This document shows, piece by piece, positions 1 to 9,627 of a stretch of DNA of 45,158 nucleotides (within the stretch, counting starts at the first letter, position 1; each line of letters starts with the position of its first letter). Where the stretch lies: the NCBI GenBank assembly GCA_029252265.1, contig JAQXBT010000019.1:1-45158 (forward strand), given 5' to 3'. The position numbers and the translations under genes are program-made. Origin of the DNA: Flavobacteriaceae bacterium (lineage in GTDB: Bacteria; Bacteroidota; Bacteroidia; Flavobacteriales; Flavobacteriaceae). The notes beneath the pieces were generated by a model. The model saw nothing but the letters and a program-made list of their open reading frames with translations, did no database searches and was not told the origin of the DNA.

Positions 1-78
1 GGAGATGAGTATGTTAGTATCCCAGGATCTGGAAACATTGGATCTTTATACTATGCAGGAGTTAAAGTTGGATTTTAA
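1..78 (+). CDS. C-terminal end of a probable outer-membrane beta-barrel protein (partial)
   Basis: The window opens inside a reading frame that ends at TAA 76-78. The last 25 residues end in YYAGVKVGF. Alternating hydrophobic residues closing on a terminal phenylalanine are the usual last strand (beta-signal) of an outer-membrane barrel. The frame runs off the left edge, so family and length are unknown. A strong terminator follows 25 bp later, so this gene is transcriptionally separate from atpD. Confidence 0.55.
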   Translation, partial: GDEYVSIPGSGNIGSLYYAGVKVGF

Positions 79-102
79 AATCTAATCTTCAAAAATTATA
101 TT

Positions 103-1721
<1,619 letters not shown>

Positions 1722-1732
1722 AAATTAAGACT

Positions 1733-2008
1733 ATGTATTTAGAAATTATAACTCCAGAAACAACCGTATTTAAAGGCGAAGTAGACAGTGTGTCTGTGCC
1801 TGGTGTGAATGGTGATTTTGAAATGCTAAATAATCACGCGGCAGTCGTGTCGATCCTTAAACAAGGATTTGTGAAATTTACTGGGGACATTTCTCTTGAT
1901 AATACAAACAAACAATTGTTTCAGAAAAACGGAAAAAGCTATTTGTATGCGATTGATTCAGGCACGATTGAAATGAACGCTAATGAAATTATTGTTTTAG
2001 CAGACTAG
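1733..2008 (+). CDS. atpC: F1Fo ATP synthase subunit epsilon (short form)
   Basis: Epsilon is the central-stalk subunit that couples rotation and, in many bacteria, inhibits ATP hydrolysis. The protein begins MYLEIITPETTVFKGEV, with the usual VPGVNGDFEMLNNHA segment of the N-terminal beta-sandwich. It is only 91 residues, against about 130-140 in E. coli or Bacillus. It stops where the C-terminal helical hairpin would begin, so the inhibitory arm is absent. Short epsilon subunits are known in Bacteroidota, so this is probably natural. Cotranscribed with atpD and followed by a terminator. Confidence 0.95.
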   Translation: MYLEIITPETTVFKGEVDSVSVPGVNGDFEMLNNHAAVVSILKQGFVKFTGDISLDNTNKQLFQKNGKSYLYAIDSGTIEMNANEIIVLAD

Positions 2009-2036
2009 ACTGATCGTTCTTAATTATATAAAACTT

Positions 2037-2062
2037 AAAGCTCAAACTTCTGTTTGGGCTTT
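2037..2062 (+). terminator. Rho-independent terminator of atpDC
   Basis: AAAGCTCAAAC and GTTTGGGCTTT form a stem (one G-T pair) around TTCT, followed by a T run. It lies between the converging ends of atpC and the crotonase gene and points mainly along the plus strand. Confidence 0.85.
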
Positions 2063-2063
2063 T

Positions 2064-2846
2064 TTATTTTCCCGTAAACTTAGAGTTTCGTTTTTCTAAA
2101 AAAGCAGAAGTTCCTTCTTTGAAATCTTCAGTTCCAAAGCAGTTTCCGAACTCAGAAATTTCGACATCAAAACCATTCACCCCATCCTTATAATTCGCAT
2201 TGACCGCTTTAATAGCGGCACTAATAGCTAAGGATGAGTTTGATTTGATTTTATGGGCTAACTCGATACACTTTGGTAACAATTTGTCTTGAGGAACCAC
2301 ATAATTCACAAGTCCATAGTCAAGTGCTTTTTCGGCATCGATCATACTAGCAGTCATAATCAATTCTAAGGCGCGCCCCTTACCAATCAACTGAGCGAGG
2401 CGTTGTGTGCCGCCGTATCCAGGAATCAACCCTAAAGACACTTCTGGAAGCCCCATACGAGCGTTTGAACTGGCTAATCTAAAGTGTGTGCTCATTGCTA
2501 ATTCTAAACCACCACCCAACGCAAAACCATTGACGGCTGCAATAACCGGCGTTGTAAGGTTTTCTACAAAATCAAACAATAAATCATGGCCTTCTTTGGA
2601 TAAAAAACGACCTGATTCTTCATCAAAATGAGCAAACTCACTAATATCGGCACCCGCTACAAAAGCCTTCTCGCCACTTCCAGTGAGGATAATCACTTTG
2701 GTATCAAAATCGGATTCAGCCATTTTAAATGCTGCATGCAGTTCAAAAATAGTCGCTTTGTTTAAAGCATTTAATTTTGCGGGCCTGTTGATTGTAATGG
2801 TCGTAATCCCATCACTAAAATCACTAATAATGTTGTTATATTGCAT
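2064..2846 (-). CDS. Enoyl-CoA hydratase/isomerase family protein (crotonase)
   Basis: Crotonase-fold enzyme, probably adding water to 2-enoyl-CoA in beta-oxidation or amino-acid breakdown in the cytoplasm. Starting at ATG 2846 gives 260 residues beginning MQYNNIISDF, the family's usual length; the frame is open further upstream but that part lies inside the kinase gene. Both hydratase glutamates are present: E115 in GGGLELAM and E135 in GLPEVSLG, followed by IPGYGGTQRL. The oxyanion-hole segment FVAGADISEF is at 62-71. The start overlaps the end of the upstream kinase gene by 11 bp, so the two are probably translationally coupled. The exact substrate cannot be read from sequence. Confidence 0.9.
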   Translation of the reverse strand: MQYNNIISDFSDGITTITINRPAKLNALNKATIFELHAAFKMAESDFDTKVIILTGSGEKAFVAGADISEFAHFDEESGRFLSKEGHDLLFDFVENLTTPVIAAVNGFALGGGLELAMSTHFRLASSNARMGLPEVSLGLIPGYGGTQRLAQLIGKGRALELIMTASMIDAEKALDYGLVNYVVPQDKLLPKCIELAHKIKSNSSLAISAAIKAVNANYKDGVNGFDVEISEFGNCFGTEDFKEGTSAFLEKRNSKFTGK

Positions 2847-4302
2847 CTGTAGAGTGTTTAGGAAAGCGTAAGGTAAACTGGCTTCCTTCGTCTTTAACTG
2901 AAGAAAACTTAATGCTTCCGTTATACGTTTCAATAATATTTTTGATCATTGGTAATCCAAGTCCCATCCCACTCGTTTTGGTGGTGAACTTTGGCTCAAA
3001 TATTTTATCTTCAATGGTTTCGTTGATCCCGCTTCCATTGTCTTTCACCTCGATAATAACATCGGAATGATTCGAGTGGATAAACACACTAATTTGCGGG
3101 GCACGGTCATCAGGGATCGATTGGATGGCGTTTTTTACTAGGTTAGTGATAATTCTAATCAATTGAGCACGGTCAAATTTAGCGGTAATTTTGGTCACTT
3201 TGGGCCTAAATTCAATATCGCTTTCAGGAAAAATATCTAATGCTAAATCGACTACTTCCACCACATTTAAAAATTCGAGTTTTTGAGCTGGCATTTTAGC
3301 AAAATTAGAAAAGGCAGACGCAATGGAGCTCATCGTATCGATTTGTTGGATCAAGGTTTTTGTGTATTCATCTACTTTTTTGTAAATTTCAGGATCTTTA
3401 GAGTCAAATTTATGTTGAAAACTCTGGACACTCAACCGCATTGGAGTTAGTGGGTTTTTAATTTCATGGGCGACTTGCTTTGCCATTTCTCGCCACGCCT
3501 GTTCACGCTCGCTGGTGGCTAATTTTTTGGCACTCTCCTCTAACTCATCAATCATACTGTTATAGGATTCCACCAATGCAGAAACTTCCAAGCTCGCCCC
3601 AACTAACTCAATTTTTTGATTGCGCTTTTCTAAGCGAGTCTCGTTCATTTTATCTCGTATCGTTTGAAGCGATTTGGTAATATATTTAGATACAAAATAC
3701 GCAAACGCAATGGCCACTAAAATCATAATGATATAGGCGTAACTCAATCGAATTAAAAATTCTCTAAGCTCGCCATAATTTAAAGAATCATCATCAAAAT
3801 AAGGTACATTAAGTACGCCTAATGGTTTGGCACTGTTATCTGTAAACATGATGTATGAAGAGCGATAGTCGCCGCCAAGTTGGTTTATTCTTTCCACAAA
3901 ACGCTTGGAGACACTTCGGTTAATTTGATTTAAAACATCCGCAGACAAACAGGTTTCAATATCATTTTTCTCGAAATTGGGCTTCGACATTTTAATCAGT
4001 CCTCCTTCTAAATCATAGAGGTTAAAATTTACATTATGGATGTTGGCAATCTCATAAATTTTATCTTTGAAAATCATGGGTAAATTCTCTGTTTTAACTT
4101 CCCAAGTCGTTTCTTTTAAAACATAATTAATGCTCGATATGAGTTGAGATTCCTTTCGCTCCAAACGCATTCGGTGGTAATCCTGAGACTGTTCACTATA
4201 TTGATAGATCGTAACCCCTGCAATAAGGACAGAAGCCATCACAACCAACATAATCATGTAGAGAAAGATACGTGACCTTAAAGACAATTTGCGCTTTGCC
4301 AT
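2836..4302 (-). CDS. NtrY-like membrane sensor histidine kinase (orphan)
   Basis: Inner-membrane sensor kinase of 488 residues. It has TM1 at about 13-34, an extracytoplasmic domain 35-184, TM2 at about 185-205, a HAMP linker to about 258, a HisKA domain with phospho-acceptor H279 in VAHEIKNPL, and an ATPase domain with an N box (NLVKNAIQS, 387-395), DNGSG (421-425) and GMGLGL (445-450). The SEREQAWREMAKQVAHEIKNPL run is typical of the NtrY-like group. No response regulator gene is nearby, so the partner must be elsewhere. A terminator after hemJ lies just downstream of the hem operon and 26 bp before this start codon, so the kinase and crotonase may need their own promoter. The signal sensed is unknown. 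Confidence 0.92.
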   Translation of the reverse strand: MAKRKLSLRSRIFLYMIMLVVMASVLIAGVTIYQYSEQSQDYHRMRLERKESQLISSINYVLKETTWEVKTENLPMIFKDKIYEIANIHNVNFNLYDLEGGLIKMSKPNFEKNDIETCLSADVLNQINRSVSKRFVERINQLGGDYRSSYIMFTDNSAKPLGVLNVPYFDDDSLNYGELREFLIRLSYAYIIMILVAIAFAYFVSKYITKSLQTIRDKMNETRLEKRNQKIELVGASLEVSALVESYNSMIDELEESAKKLATSEREQAWREMAKQVAHEIKNPLTPMRLSVQSFQHKFDSKDPEIYKKVDEYTKTLIQQIDTMSSIASAFSNFAKMPAQKLEFLNVVEVVDLALDIFPESDIEFRPKVTKITAKFDRAQLIRIITNLVKNAIQSIPDDRAPQISVFIHSNHSDVIIEVKDNGSGINETIEDKIFEPKFTTKTSGMGLGLPMIKNIIETYNGSIKFSSVKDEGSQFTLRFPKHSTDAI

Positions 4303-4327
4303 AGAAATAGACTTTTGTTAAATATAG

Positions 4328-4347
4328 AAAAAAAAACCTCGCGGTTT
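4328..4347 (-). terminator. Rho-independent terminator after hemJ
   Basis: On the minus strand AAACC pairs with GGTTT around a GCGA (GNRA-type) tetraloop, followed by a run of T. It begins 2 bp after the hemJ stop and so marks the end of the AraC-hemH-MATE-hemJ operon. The stem is only 5 bp, but the loop and T tract are good. Confidence 0.7.
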
Positions 4348-4349
4348 AA

Positions 4350-4886
4350 TTATTCCGAACGCGTTCGTTTGTATAATTTGATTCCCAGCATTAGTAAAAC
4401 CGCTAATCCAACAAGGGCTAGCATTCCATAAGCCATGTTGAGGGTGCTTTTTAACAACACTAAAAACACAACCGCAAAAAGCAGTAAGGTAGCGCCTTCA
4501 TTCCAGATCCGCATAAAATTGGAGGTATACTTGATTTGATCTTTTTGGAGTTGTTTAAAAATAAGGTGTGTTTTGATATGATACATGACTAGAAGTACCA
4601 CAAAACCTAACTTGGCGTGCATCCAAGACTGCTCTAGCCAGTAAGGCGCTAATAGTAACAGCCAGCTACCAAATAAAATAGCGAGAATCGCGGAGGGCCA
4701 TGTGATAATAAACCACAAGCGTCTGGCCATTAATTTTAATTGTGTCCCTAAAATTTCTTTTTCTGGAGTGGCTTTTTTAGAGGCTTCAATATGGTATATG
4801 AAAATCCGCGGAATGTAAAACAGCCCTGCAAACCATGTGATAACAAAGATCAAATGAAGCGATTTAATGTAGTTATAAGAGTCCAT
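4350..4886 (-). CDS. hemJ: Protoporphyrinogen IX oxidase HemJ (UPF0093/CopD-like)
   Basis: HemJ oxidises protoporphyrinogen IX to protoporphyrin IX in the inner membrane, the step before ferrochelatase. ATG 4886 gives 178 residues beginning MDSYNYIKSLHLIFVITWFA, the usual size and start of the family; the longer open frame overlaps the transporter gene. It has four to five hydrophobic segments. The conserved histidine lies in TM1 (LHLIF), and RIWNEGATLL near residue 140 matches the family's conserved R-x-x-NE segment. It starts 2 bp after the MATE stop. The CopD family name is possible, but the neighbouring hemH and the NE motif favour HemJ. No hemG or hemY is in the window. Confidence 0.88.
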   Translation of the reverse strand: MDSYNYIKSLHLIFVITWFAGLFYIPRIFIYHIEASKKATPEKEILGTQLKLMARRLWFIITWPSAILAILFGSWLLLLAPYWLEQSWMHAKLGFVVLLVMYHIKTHLIFKQLQKDQIKYTSNFMRIWNEGATLLLFAVVFLVLLKSTLNMAYGMLALVGLAVLLMLGIKLYKRTRSE

Positions 4887-4888
4887 AA

Positions 4889-6238
4889 TTATGTTTTTGA
4901 TATTAATTTTGTCGACACTTCTCCGTATAAAACATACGCCGTTAGGAGGGTAGAAAGAACATCCGATACCGGAAATGCCATCCATACCCCTAGTTCGCCA
5001 TACCATAAAGGTAATATAAAGATAAGCGGGATAAAGAAAAACCCTTGTCGGGAAAGGGTTAGCAAAAGAGCTGGCACCGCTTTACCAACGGCTTGAAAAT
5101 AAGCCGATCCAACCAATTGAATCGCTATAATTGGCGTGGCTGCAAAAACCCATCGCATCGCTGTTGGTGTTTTTTCAATGACCAAAGGATCGGTGGTAAA
5201 CATGCGGGTGATCAGTCCTGGAAATCCAATCAATAAAATAAAGATTAGAGAGGCCATTACCATTGCGTAAATAATCGCAATTCGGATGGTTTGCTTGACG
5301 CGATCATAGTTATGAGCCCCATAATTATAGCCAGCAATTGGTACAAAACCTTGAGTAATTCCATAAATAGGAAACAATGCAAACATTAACATTCGAGAAA
5401 CAATTGCATAGGCTGTAACCGAGGTTTCTCCTCCTAAATCAAATAAAATATTATTCATTAACAAATACGTCACACTCACAATGGCTTGTCGTGAAAGGGT
5501 CACTAATCCTAAATTACTAATTTCTGAAACAATCGATTTTTGCAGCTTAAAGTGTGGGCATGAAATTTTCATTTCAGAATGCTTCGAGATGAAAAACCAA
5601 AAAATAAATAAAAAGCAAAGCACATAAGATCCCGTTGTTGCCCAAGCGGCTCCCGTCATGCCTAAATCCATGACGTTAATAAATAACACATCCAATACTA
5701 AGTTGGATACGGATGGAATCATCATCGCATACATGGCAAATTTGGGTTTTCCTTCGGCTCTGATGACCGTGTTTCCCATCATAGAAAGTGCCAAAAAAGG
5801 AACGCCATAAAGGACGATTCGGTAGTATATTTTGGCCGGTTCAAAAATAGTGCCTTTGCCTCCAAAAGCAGGAATAATCCCGTCAATATAAAACAACCCA
5901 AAAAACACAAGTACAACTGTCAAGAGTAGGGTCATCGTAATTTGATTCCCAAAGGTTTTTAAGGCTTTTGGGACTTCTTTAGATCCAAGAGCTCTCGAAA
6001 TAATAGAACTTCCTCCAATCCCAATAGACATCCCTAAGGCAGCTATGAAAAAAGAAACGGGCAACACCACATTAATAGCCGCAATTGCCTGCGAACCAAT
6101 CCAGTGTCCCACAAAAATAGTATCCACCAAAATATTGAGCGACATGACTAAAATTCCAATAGAAGCTGGAACAGCCTGTTTAATCAGTAATTTACCAATC
6201 GTTTCAGTCCCAAAATCGTGTGATGTGGATGTAGTCAT
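4889..6238 (-). CDS. MATE-family multidrug/metabolite efflux transporter
   Basis: Inner-membrane exporter of the MATE (NorM/DinF) family, normally driven by H+ or Na+. The 449 residues form about 12 hydrophobic segments in two related halves; the N-terminal PASIGILVMSLNILVDTIFV and the downstream GGSSIISRALG are typical of the first half. It sits between hemH and hemJ with 10 bp and 2 bp gaps, so it is cotranscribed with heme genes. Export of a porphyrin or of a toxic intermediate is a possibility drawn only from position. Family confidence is high, substrate unknown. Confidence 0.92.
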   Translation of the reverse strand: MTTSTSHDFGTETIGKLLIKQAVPASIGILVMSLNILVDTIFVGHWIGSQAIAAINVVLPVSFFIAALGMSIGIGGSSIISRALGSKEVPKALKTFGNQITMTLLLTVVLVFFGLFYIDGIIPAFGGKGTIFEPAKIYYRIVLYGVPFLALSMMGNTVIRAEGKPKFAMYAMMIPSVSNLVLDVLFINVMDLGMTGAAWATTGSYVLCFLFIFWFFISKHSEMKISCPHFKLQKSIVSEISNLGLVTLSRQAIVSVTYLLMNNILFDLGGETSVTAYAIVSRMLMFALFPIYGITQGFVPIAGYNYGAHNYDRVKQTIRIAIIYAMVMASLIFILLIGFPGLITRMFTTDPLVIEKTPTAMRWVFAATPIIAIQLVGSAYFQAVGKAVPALLLTLSRQGFFFIPLIFILPLWYGELGVWMAFPVSDVLSTLLTAYVLYGEVSTKLISKT

Positions 6239-6248
6239 TCAGTCTCTG

Positions 6249-7265
6249 TTATTTAGAATCCCATTCAGTAACCCACTTTGCAAGGAGTGATACCCAAGCT
6301 GGATCGTCATTCAAACAAGGGATCGTGGTAAAGTCTTTTCCACCAACTTCATGAAAAATCTCCTCCCCTTCCATCGCGATTTCCTCAAGTGTTTCGAGAC
6401 AATCACTCACAAAGGCGGGTGTTGCGATGGCCATCGATTTTGTACCTTCTTTTCCTAAGCGTTCAATCGTTCGGTCGGTGTATGGTTGCAACCATGGATC
6501 AAACCCTAAACGCGATTGGAACGACGTGGAGTAAACCGCATCTTCTAGTCCCAACGCTTCGCCAACCAAACGCGTCACTTCCAAACACTGGTGTTTATAG
6601 CAATACGCATGTGCTTCGGATGGAGTCACACAACACGACTTATCAATCTTACAATGCGACTTCGTAATGTCACTTTTTCGAATGTGGCGTTCTGGAATTC
6701 CATGGTAAGAAAACAATAAATGCTCGTAGGTTTTCCCTTTCAAAGAGTCCTTAATCGTATTGGAAAGAACTTTAATATAGTCTGGATTATTATAAAACGG
6801 TGGTAAATCAGACAATTTCAATTGTGGGAAATGTTCGTCTCTTAACTCCTTTGCAAGTACCAAAATTGTTTCGGTAGTGGCCATTGCAAATTGAGGGTAT
6901 AAAGGGACAATTAAAACCTCATCGACGCCTTGATCTACCAGTTTTTGAAACCCTTTTTTCATGGTCATACTGCCGTAACGCATCGCAAGGGCCGTCGGCA
7001 AATTGACTTCTTGTTTTAATTTGTTTTCTAAACGCTCGGACAAAACGATTAACGGAGACCCTTCCTCCCACCATATTTTTTGGTATGCTTTTGCTGAGAT
7101 TTTTGGACGCGTATTAAGGATGATTCCTTTCACTAGCAGGGTTCGGGCCCATAATGGAACATCGATAACGCGCTCATCCATCAAAAATTCGCCTAAATAT
7201 TTTTTTACATCTTTGGGACTGGGACTGTCTGGAGATCCCAGATTGACTAATAAAACGCCTTTCAT
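6249..7265 (-). CDS. hemH: Ferrochelatase
   Basis: Inserts Fe2+ into protoporphyrin IX to give protoheme. ATG 7265 gives 338 residues starting MKGVLLVNLGSPDSP, the family's typical start; the frame extends upstream only through the AraC gene. The catalytic histidine is H188 in SYHGIPERH and the conserved glutamate is E295 in CLETLEEI. A cysteine-rich stretch (C205, C211, C212, C222, C227) follows the active site. Similar internal cysteines ligate a [2Fe-2S] cluster in some bacterial ferrochelatases; whether they do so here is inference. Second gene of the minus-strand heme operon. Confidence 0.97.
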   Translation of the reverse strand: MKGVLLVNLGSPDSPSPKDVKKYLGEFLMDERVIDVPLWARTLLVKGIILNTRPKISAKAYQKIWWEEGSPLIVLSERLENKLKQEVNLPTALAMRYGSMTMKKGFQKLVDQGVDEVLIVPLYPQFAMATTETILVLAKELRDEHFPQLKLSDLPPFYNNPDYIKVLSNTIKDSLKGKTYEHLLFSYHGIPERHIRKSDITKSHCKIDKSCCVTPSEAHAYCYKHQCLEVTRLVGEALGLEDAVYSTSFQSRLGFDPWLQPYTDRTIERLGKEGTKSMAIATPAFVSDCLETLEEIAMEGEEIFHEVGGKDFTTIPCLNDDPAWVSLLAKWVTEWDSK

Positions 7266-7275
7266 ATCAAATTGG

Positions 7276-8196
7276 TTAATTAAGAGATTGAATATATTTT
7301 TTGGGAGTAGTCCCGTACTGTTTTTTAAATGCTGAGATAAAATGACTGGCCGTGCTGTAACCAACCTTAAGACCAACTTCATTCACATTGTGTGCTCCTG
7401 ACTCTAACAATTTTCGAGAAACCTCCATTTTATAATCAAATAAGAAGCCATACACCGTAGTTCCATAAATTTGTTTGAACCCCTCTTTTAGTTTCTTTAA
7501 GCTTAAATCAATCTCAGCCGCTAATTCTGTTAAGGTTGGGGGCTCAGAAATACGATTAATCATAATATCTTTGGCTTGCTTGATTTTGACAACATTTGAG
7601 TCATCGACCAAAAATGGACATTGCTCTATATTTACTTCTTCTCCTCTATTGAAATATAAACTTAGTAACTCATAGGCCTTTCCTTTAAAGTATAACGATT
7701 TTATGGTGGAGTTAAGGTTGTAATTGACCAATTGATTTAAAACAATCGCCATAGACGGAGAAATGTGACCGTCTTTATAGTATTTTTTATCTTGATTGCC
7801 CTCACTTAAAAAAGTGATATAATCAGCTTCATGAGAAAATAACCCATGAAATTTTTTGATTGAAATGAGAACTGAAACCACCCAAGAAGATGGGTCAACT
7901 TCCAAATATATAGGTAAATCTCTTTGAGGATTATATAGTAATAATGAATTTTCTTCCGGGATGTTAAGACTATATGTTCCATTGTTAAACACAAATTTAC
8001 ATTCGCCTTTTGAGCAAAAATGAAATTGTATAAAAGAGCTATCTATTTCCTTTTCAAGGAGTTGAACTACTGATGTTTCATTTTGATACGTCATGACAAT
8101 AAACCCCGACTCAATCGTCGTTTCTAAAAAAGACCCTTGAGCGGTGTTTTTTGACTGAGACTGTCCGTTATGTGATTCGTCTTTATTTAGATTCAT
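7276..8196 (-). CDS. AraC/XylS-family transcriptional regulator
   Basis: Predicted DNA-binding regulator of 306 residues. The C-terminal ~100 residues (202-306) are a complete AraC double helix-turn-helix: PTLTELAAEIDLSLKKLKEGF is the first helix pair, and VNEVGLKVGYSTASHFISAFKKQYGTTPKKY is the classic second one. The N-terminal ~200 residues match no domain I recognise and probably bind a ligand. The gene is the first of the hemH-MATE-hemJ operon and is divergent from hemA across 171 bp. Control of heme synthesis in response to heme, iron or oxygen is a reasonable guess from position only. Confidence 0.93.
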   Translation of the reverse strand: MNLNKDESHNGQSQSKNTAQGSFLETTIESGFIVMTYQNETSVVQLLEKEIDSSFIQFHFCSKGECKFVFNNGTYSLNIPEENSLLLYNPQRDLPIYLEVDPSSWVVSVLISIKKFHGLFSHEADYITFLSEGNQDKKYYKDGHISPSMAIVLNQLVNYNLNSTIKSLYFKGKAYELLSLYFNRGEEVNIEQCPFLVDDSNVVKIKQAKDIMINRISEPPTLTELAAEIDLSLKKLKEGFKQIYGTTVYGFLFDYKMEVSRKLLESGAHNVNEVGLKVGYSTASHFISAFKKQYGTTPKKYIQSLN

Positions 8197-8234
8197 TATA
8201 AATAAAAATTAAAGATTTTATTAGTTTTCATCTG

Positions 8235-8242
8235 CAAAAATA
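8235..8242 (-). promoter_or_regulatory. Candidate -7 element for the AraC-hemH-MATE-hemJ operon
   Basis: Read on the minus strand the bases are TATTTTTG, matching TAnnTTTG, 39 bp before the regulator start. The same octamer recurs at 8253-8260. No TTG is found at 17-23 bp from either copy, so this is only a candidate. Confidence 0.3.
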
Positions 8243-8334
8243 ATAATTTAAACAAAAATAACGAAATAATACATGGAAACCTCTAAACGACATATAAAGT
8301 TCTTCTAGCGTTATTTTTTACAAATCAAAGCCGT

Positions 8335-8342
8335 TATTTTTG
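8335..8342 (+). promoter_or_regulatory. Candidate -7 element of the hemA-hemCD-hemE-hemF-hemB promoter
   Basis: TATTTTTG matches TAnnTTTG and lies 26 bp before the hemA ATG, predicting a leader of about 20 nt. No good -33 TTG is visible, which would suit a promoter needing an activator such as the divergent AraC protein (inference). Confidence 0.45.
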
Positions 8343-8367
8343 TGTCGAAATATTTCCAAATTCATTA

Positions 8368-9627
8368 ATGGAGCAATTTAACAAATCTGAAACAACCTAT
8401 TTCTATGTCATTGGCCTCAGCTATAGAAAAGCAGATGCAAAAATACGTGGAGAGTTTAGCTTAGACCAAAATGCGAAAGCTAATTTGATGCTACAGGCAA
8501 AAGCAAGCGGCATTGAAACCATCGTCGCGACCTCAACCTGTAACCGCACCGAAATATACGGCTTTGCCCGACACCCTTTTGAACTCATAAAGTTGCTTTG
8601 TGACAACACCCATGGGACGGTTGAAGATTTTCAACGTGTAGCCTATGTTTATAAAAACAGTGATGCAATACAACATATGTTTAGAGTTGGTGCAGGGCTG
8701 GATAGTCAAATTTTAGGCGATTTTGAAATTATTAGTCAACTAAAGATCAGTGCAAAACTTTCTAAAAAATACCAGCTACTAAATGCTTACTTAGAACGAT
8801 TGATAAATGCCGTCATTCAAGCGAGTAAACGTATCAAGACAGAAACAGAACTATCTTCTGGAGCGACTTCAGTTTCATTTGCTTCTGTACAATACATTAA
8901 AAAAACAGTCGAAGCGATCTCTTCAAAAAATATTTTACTCTTTGGAACTGGAAAAATTGGACGTAATACCTGTGAAAATCTAATAAAACACACCAAAAAC
9001 GAACATATTACCTTGATAAATCGTACGCGTGATCGTGCAGATAAAATTGCAGGAAAATTTAAACTCTTGGTAAAAGACTACAGTCAATTACAAGAAGAAA
9101 TTGGAAATACGGATATTTTGATTGTGGCAACTGGCGCTCAAAACCCAACGATCGATAAGCATCTGATTCAAAACAAAAAACCGTTGTTGATTCTCGATTT
9201 GTCTATCCCTAAAAATGTGAATGAAAATGTGAAAGAATTACCAATGGTGACCTTGGTTCATTTAGATCATTTATCACAAATGACCGATGAGACTCTCGAA
9301 AAAAGAAAGCAGTTTATCCCTGTCGCTGAAGGGATTATTGCCGAGATAAAAACAGAATTTGACGAATGGGTAGACAATCGAAAGTTTGCACCAACGATCA
9401 AAGCCTTGAAAGAAAAATTACAAGTCTTTGCAACTGCTGAAGTTGATTCGCAACGAAAAAAAATAAATGAATTTAATGAAGCACAAGCTGCATTGATTAG
9501 TACCAATTTAGTTCAAAAAATAACCAACCACTTTGCTCACCATCTGAAGGACGAAACGATCTCAAAAAATGACAGTCTCGAACTCATAAAAAAGGTGTTC
9601 CAATTAGATTCCAAAAAACATGTCTAA
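8368..9627 (+). CDS. hemA: Glutamyl-tRNA reductase
   Basis: Reduces glutamyl-tRNA(Glu) to glutamate-1-semialdehyde with NADPH, the first committed step of C5-pathway tetrapyrrole synthesis. 419 residues. The catalytic cysteine is C58 in ATSTCNRTEIY, the substrate-binding segment GAGLDSQILGDFEI is at about 108-121, and the NADPH P-loop GTGKIG starts at 193. The C-terminal helical dimerisation domain is complete. The stop overlaps hemCD by 8 bp. First gene of the plus-strand heme operon; the next enzyme, HemL, is not in the window. Confidence 0.98.
   Translation: MEQFNKSETTYFYVIGLSYRKADAKIRGEFSLDQNAKANLMLQAKASGIETIVATSTCNRTEIYGFARHPFELIKLLCDNTHGTVEDFQRVAYVYKNSDAIQHMFRVGAGLDSQILGDFEIISQLKISAKLSKKYQLLNAYLERLINAVIQASKRIKTETELSSGATSVSFASVQYIKKTVEAISSKNILLFGTGKIGRNTCENLIKHTKNEHITLINRTRDRADKIAGKFKLLVKDYSQLQEEIGNTDILIVATGAQNPTIDKHLIQNKKPLLILDLSIPKNVNENVKELPMVTLVHLDHLSQMTDETLEKRKQFIPVAEGIIAEIKTEFDEWVDNRKFAPTIKALKEKLQVFATAEVDSQRKKINEFNEAQAALISTNLVQKITNHFAHHLKDETISKNDSLELIKKVFQLDSKKHV

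Noticed and set aside
8235-8260. Twin CAAAAATAA boxes before the AraC gene as an operator
   Set aside because: The sequence is AT-rich and the two copies are not symmetric; they fit the TAnnTTTG -7 element better than a protein site.
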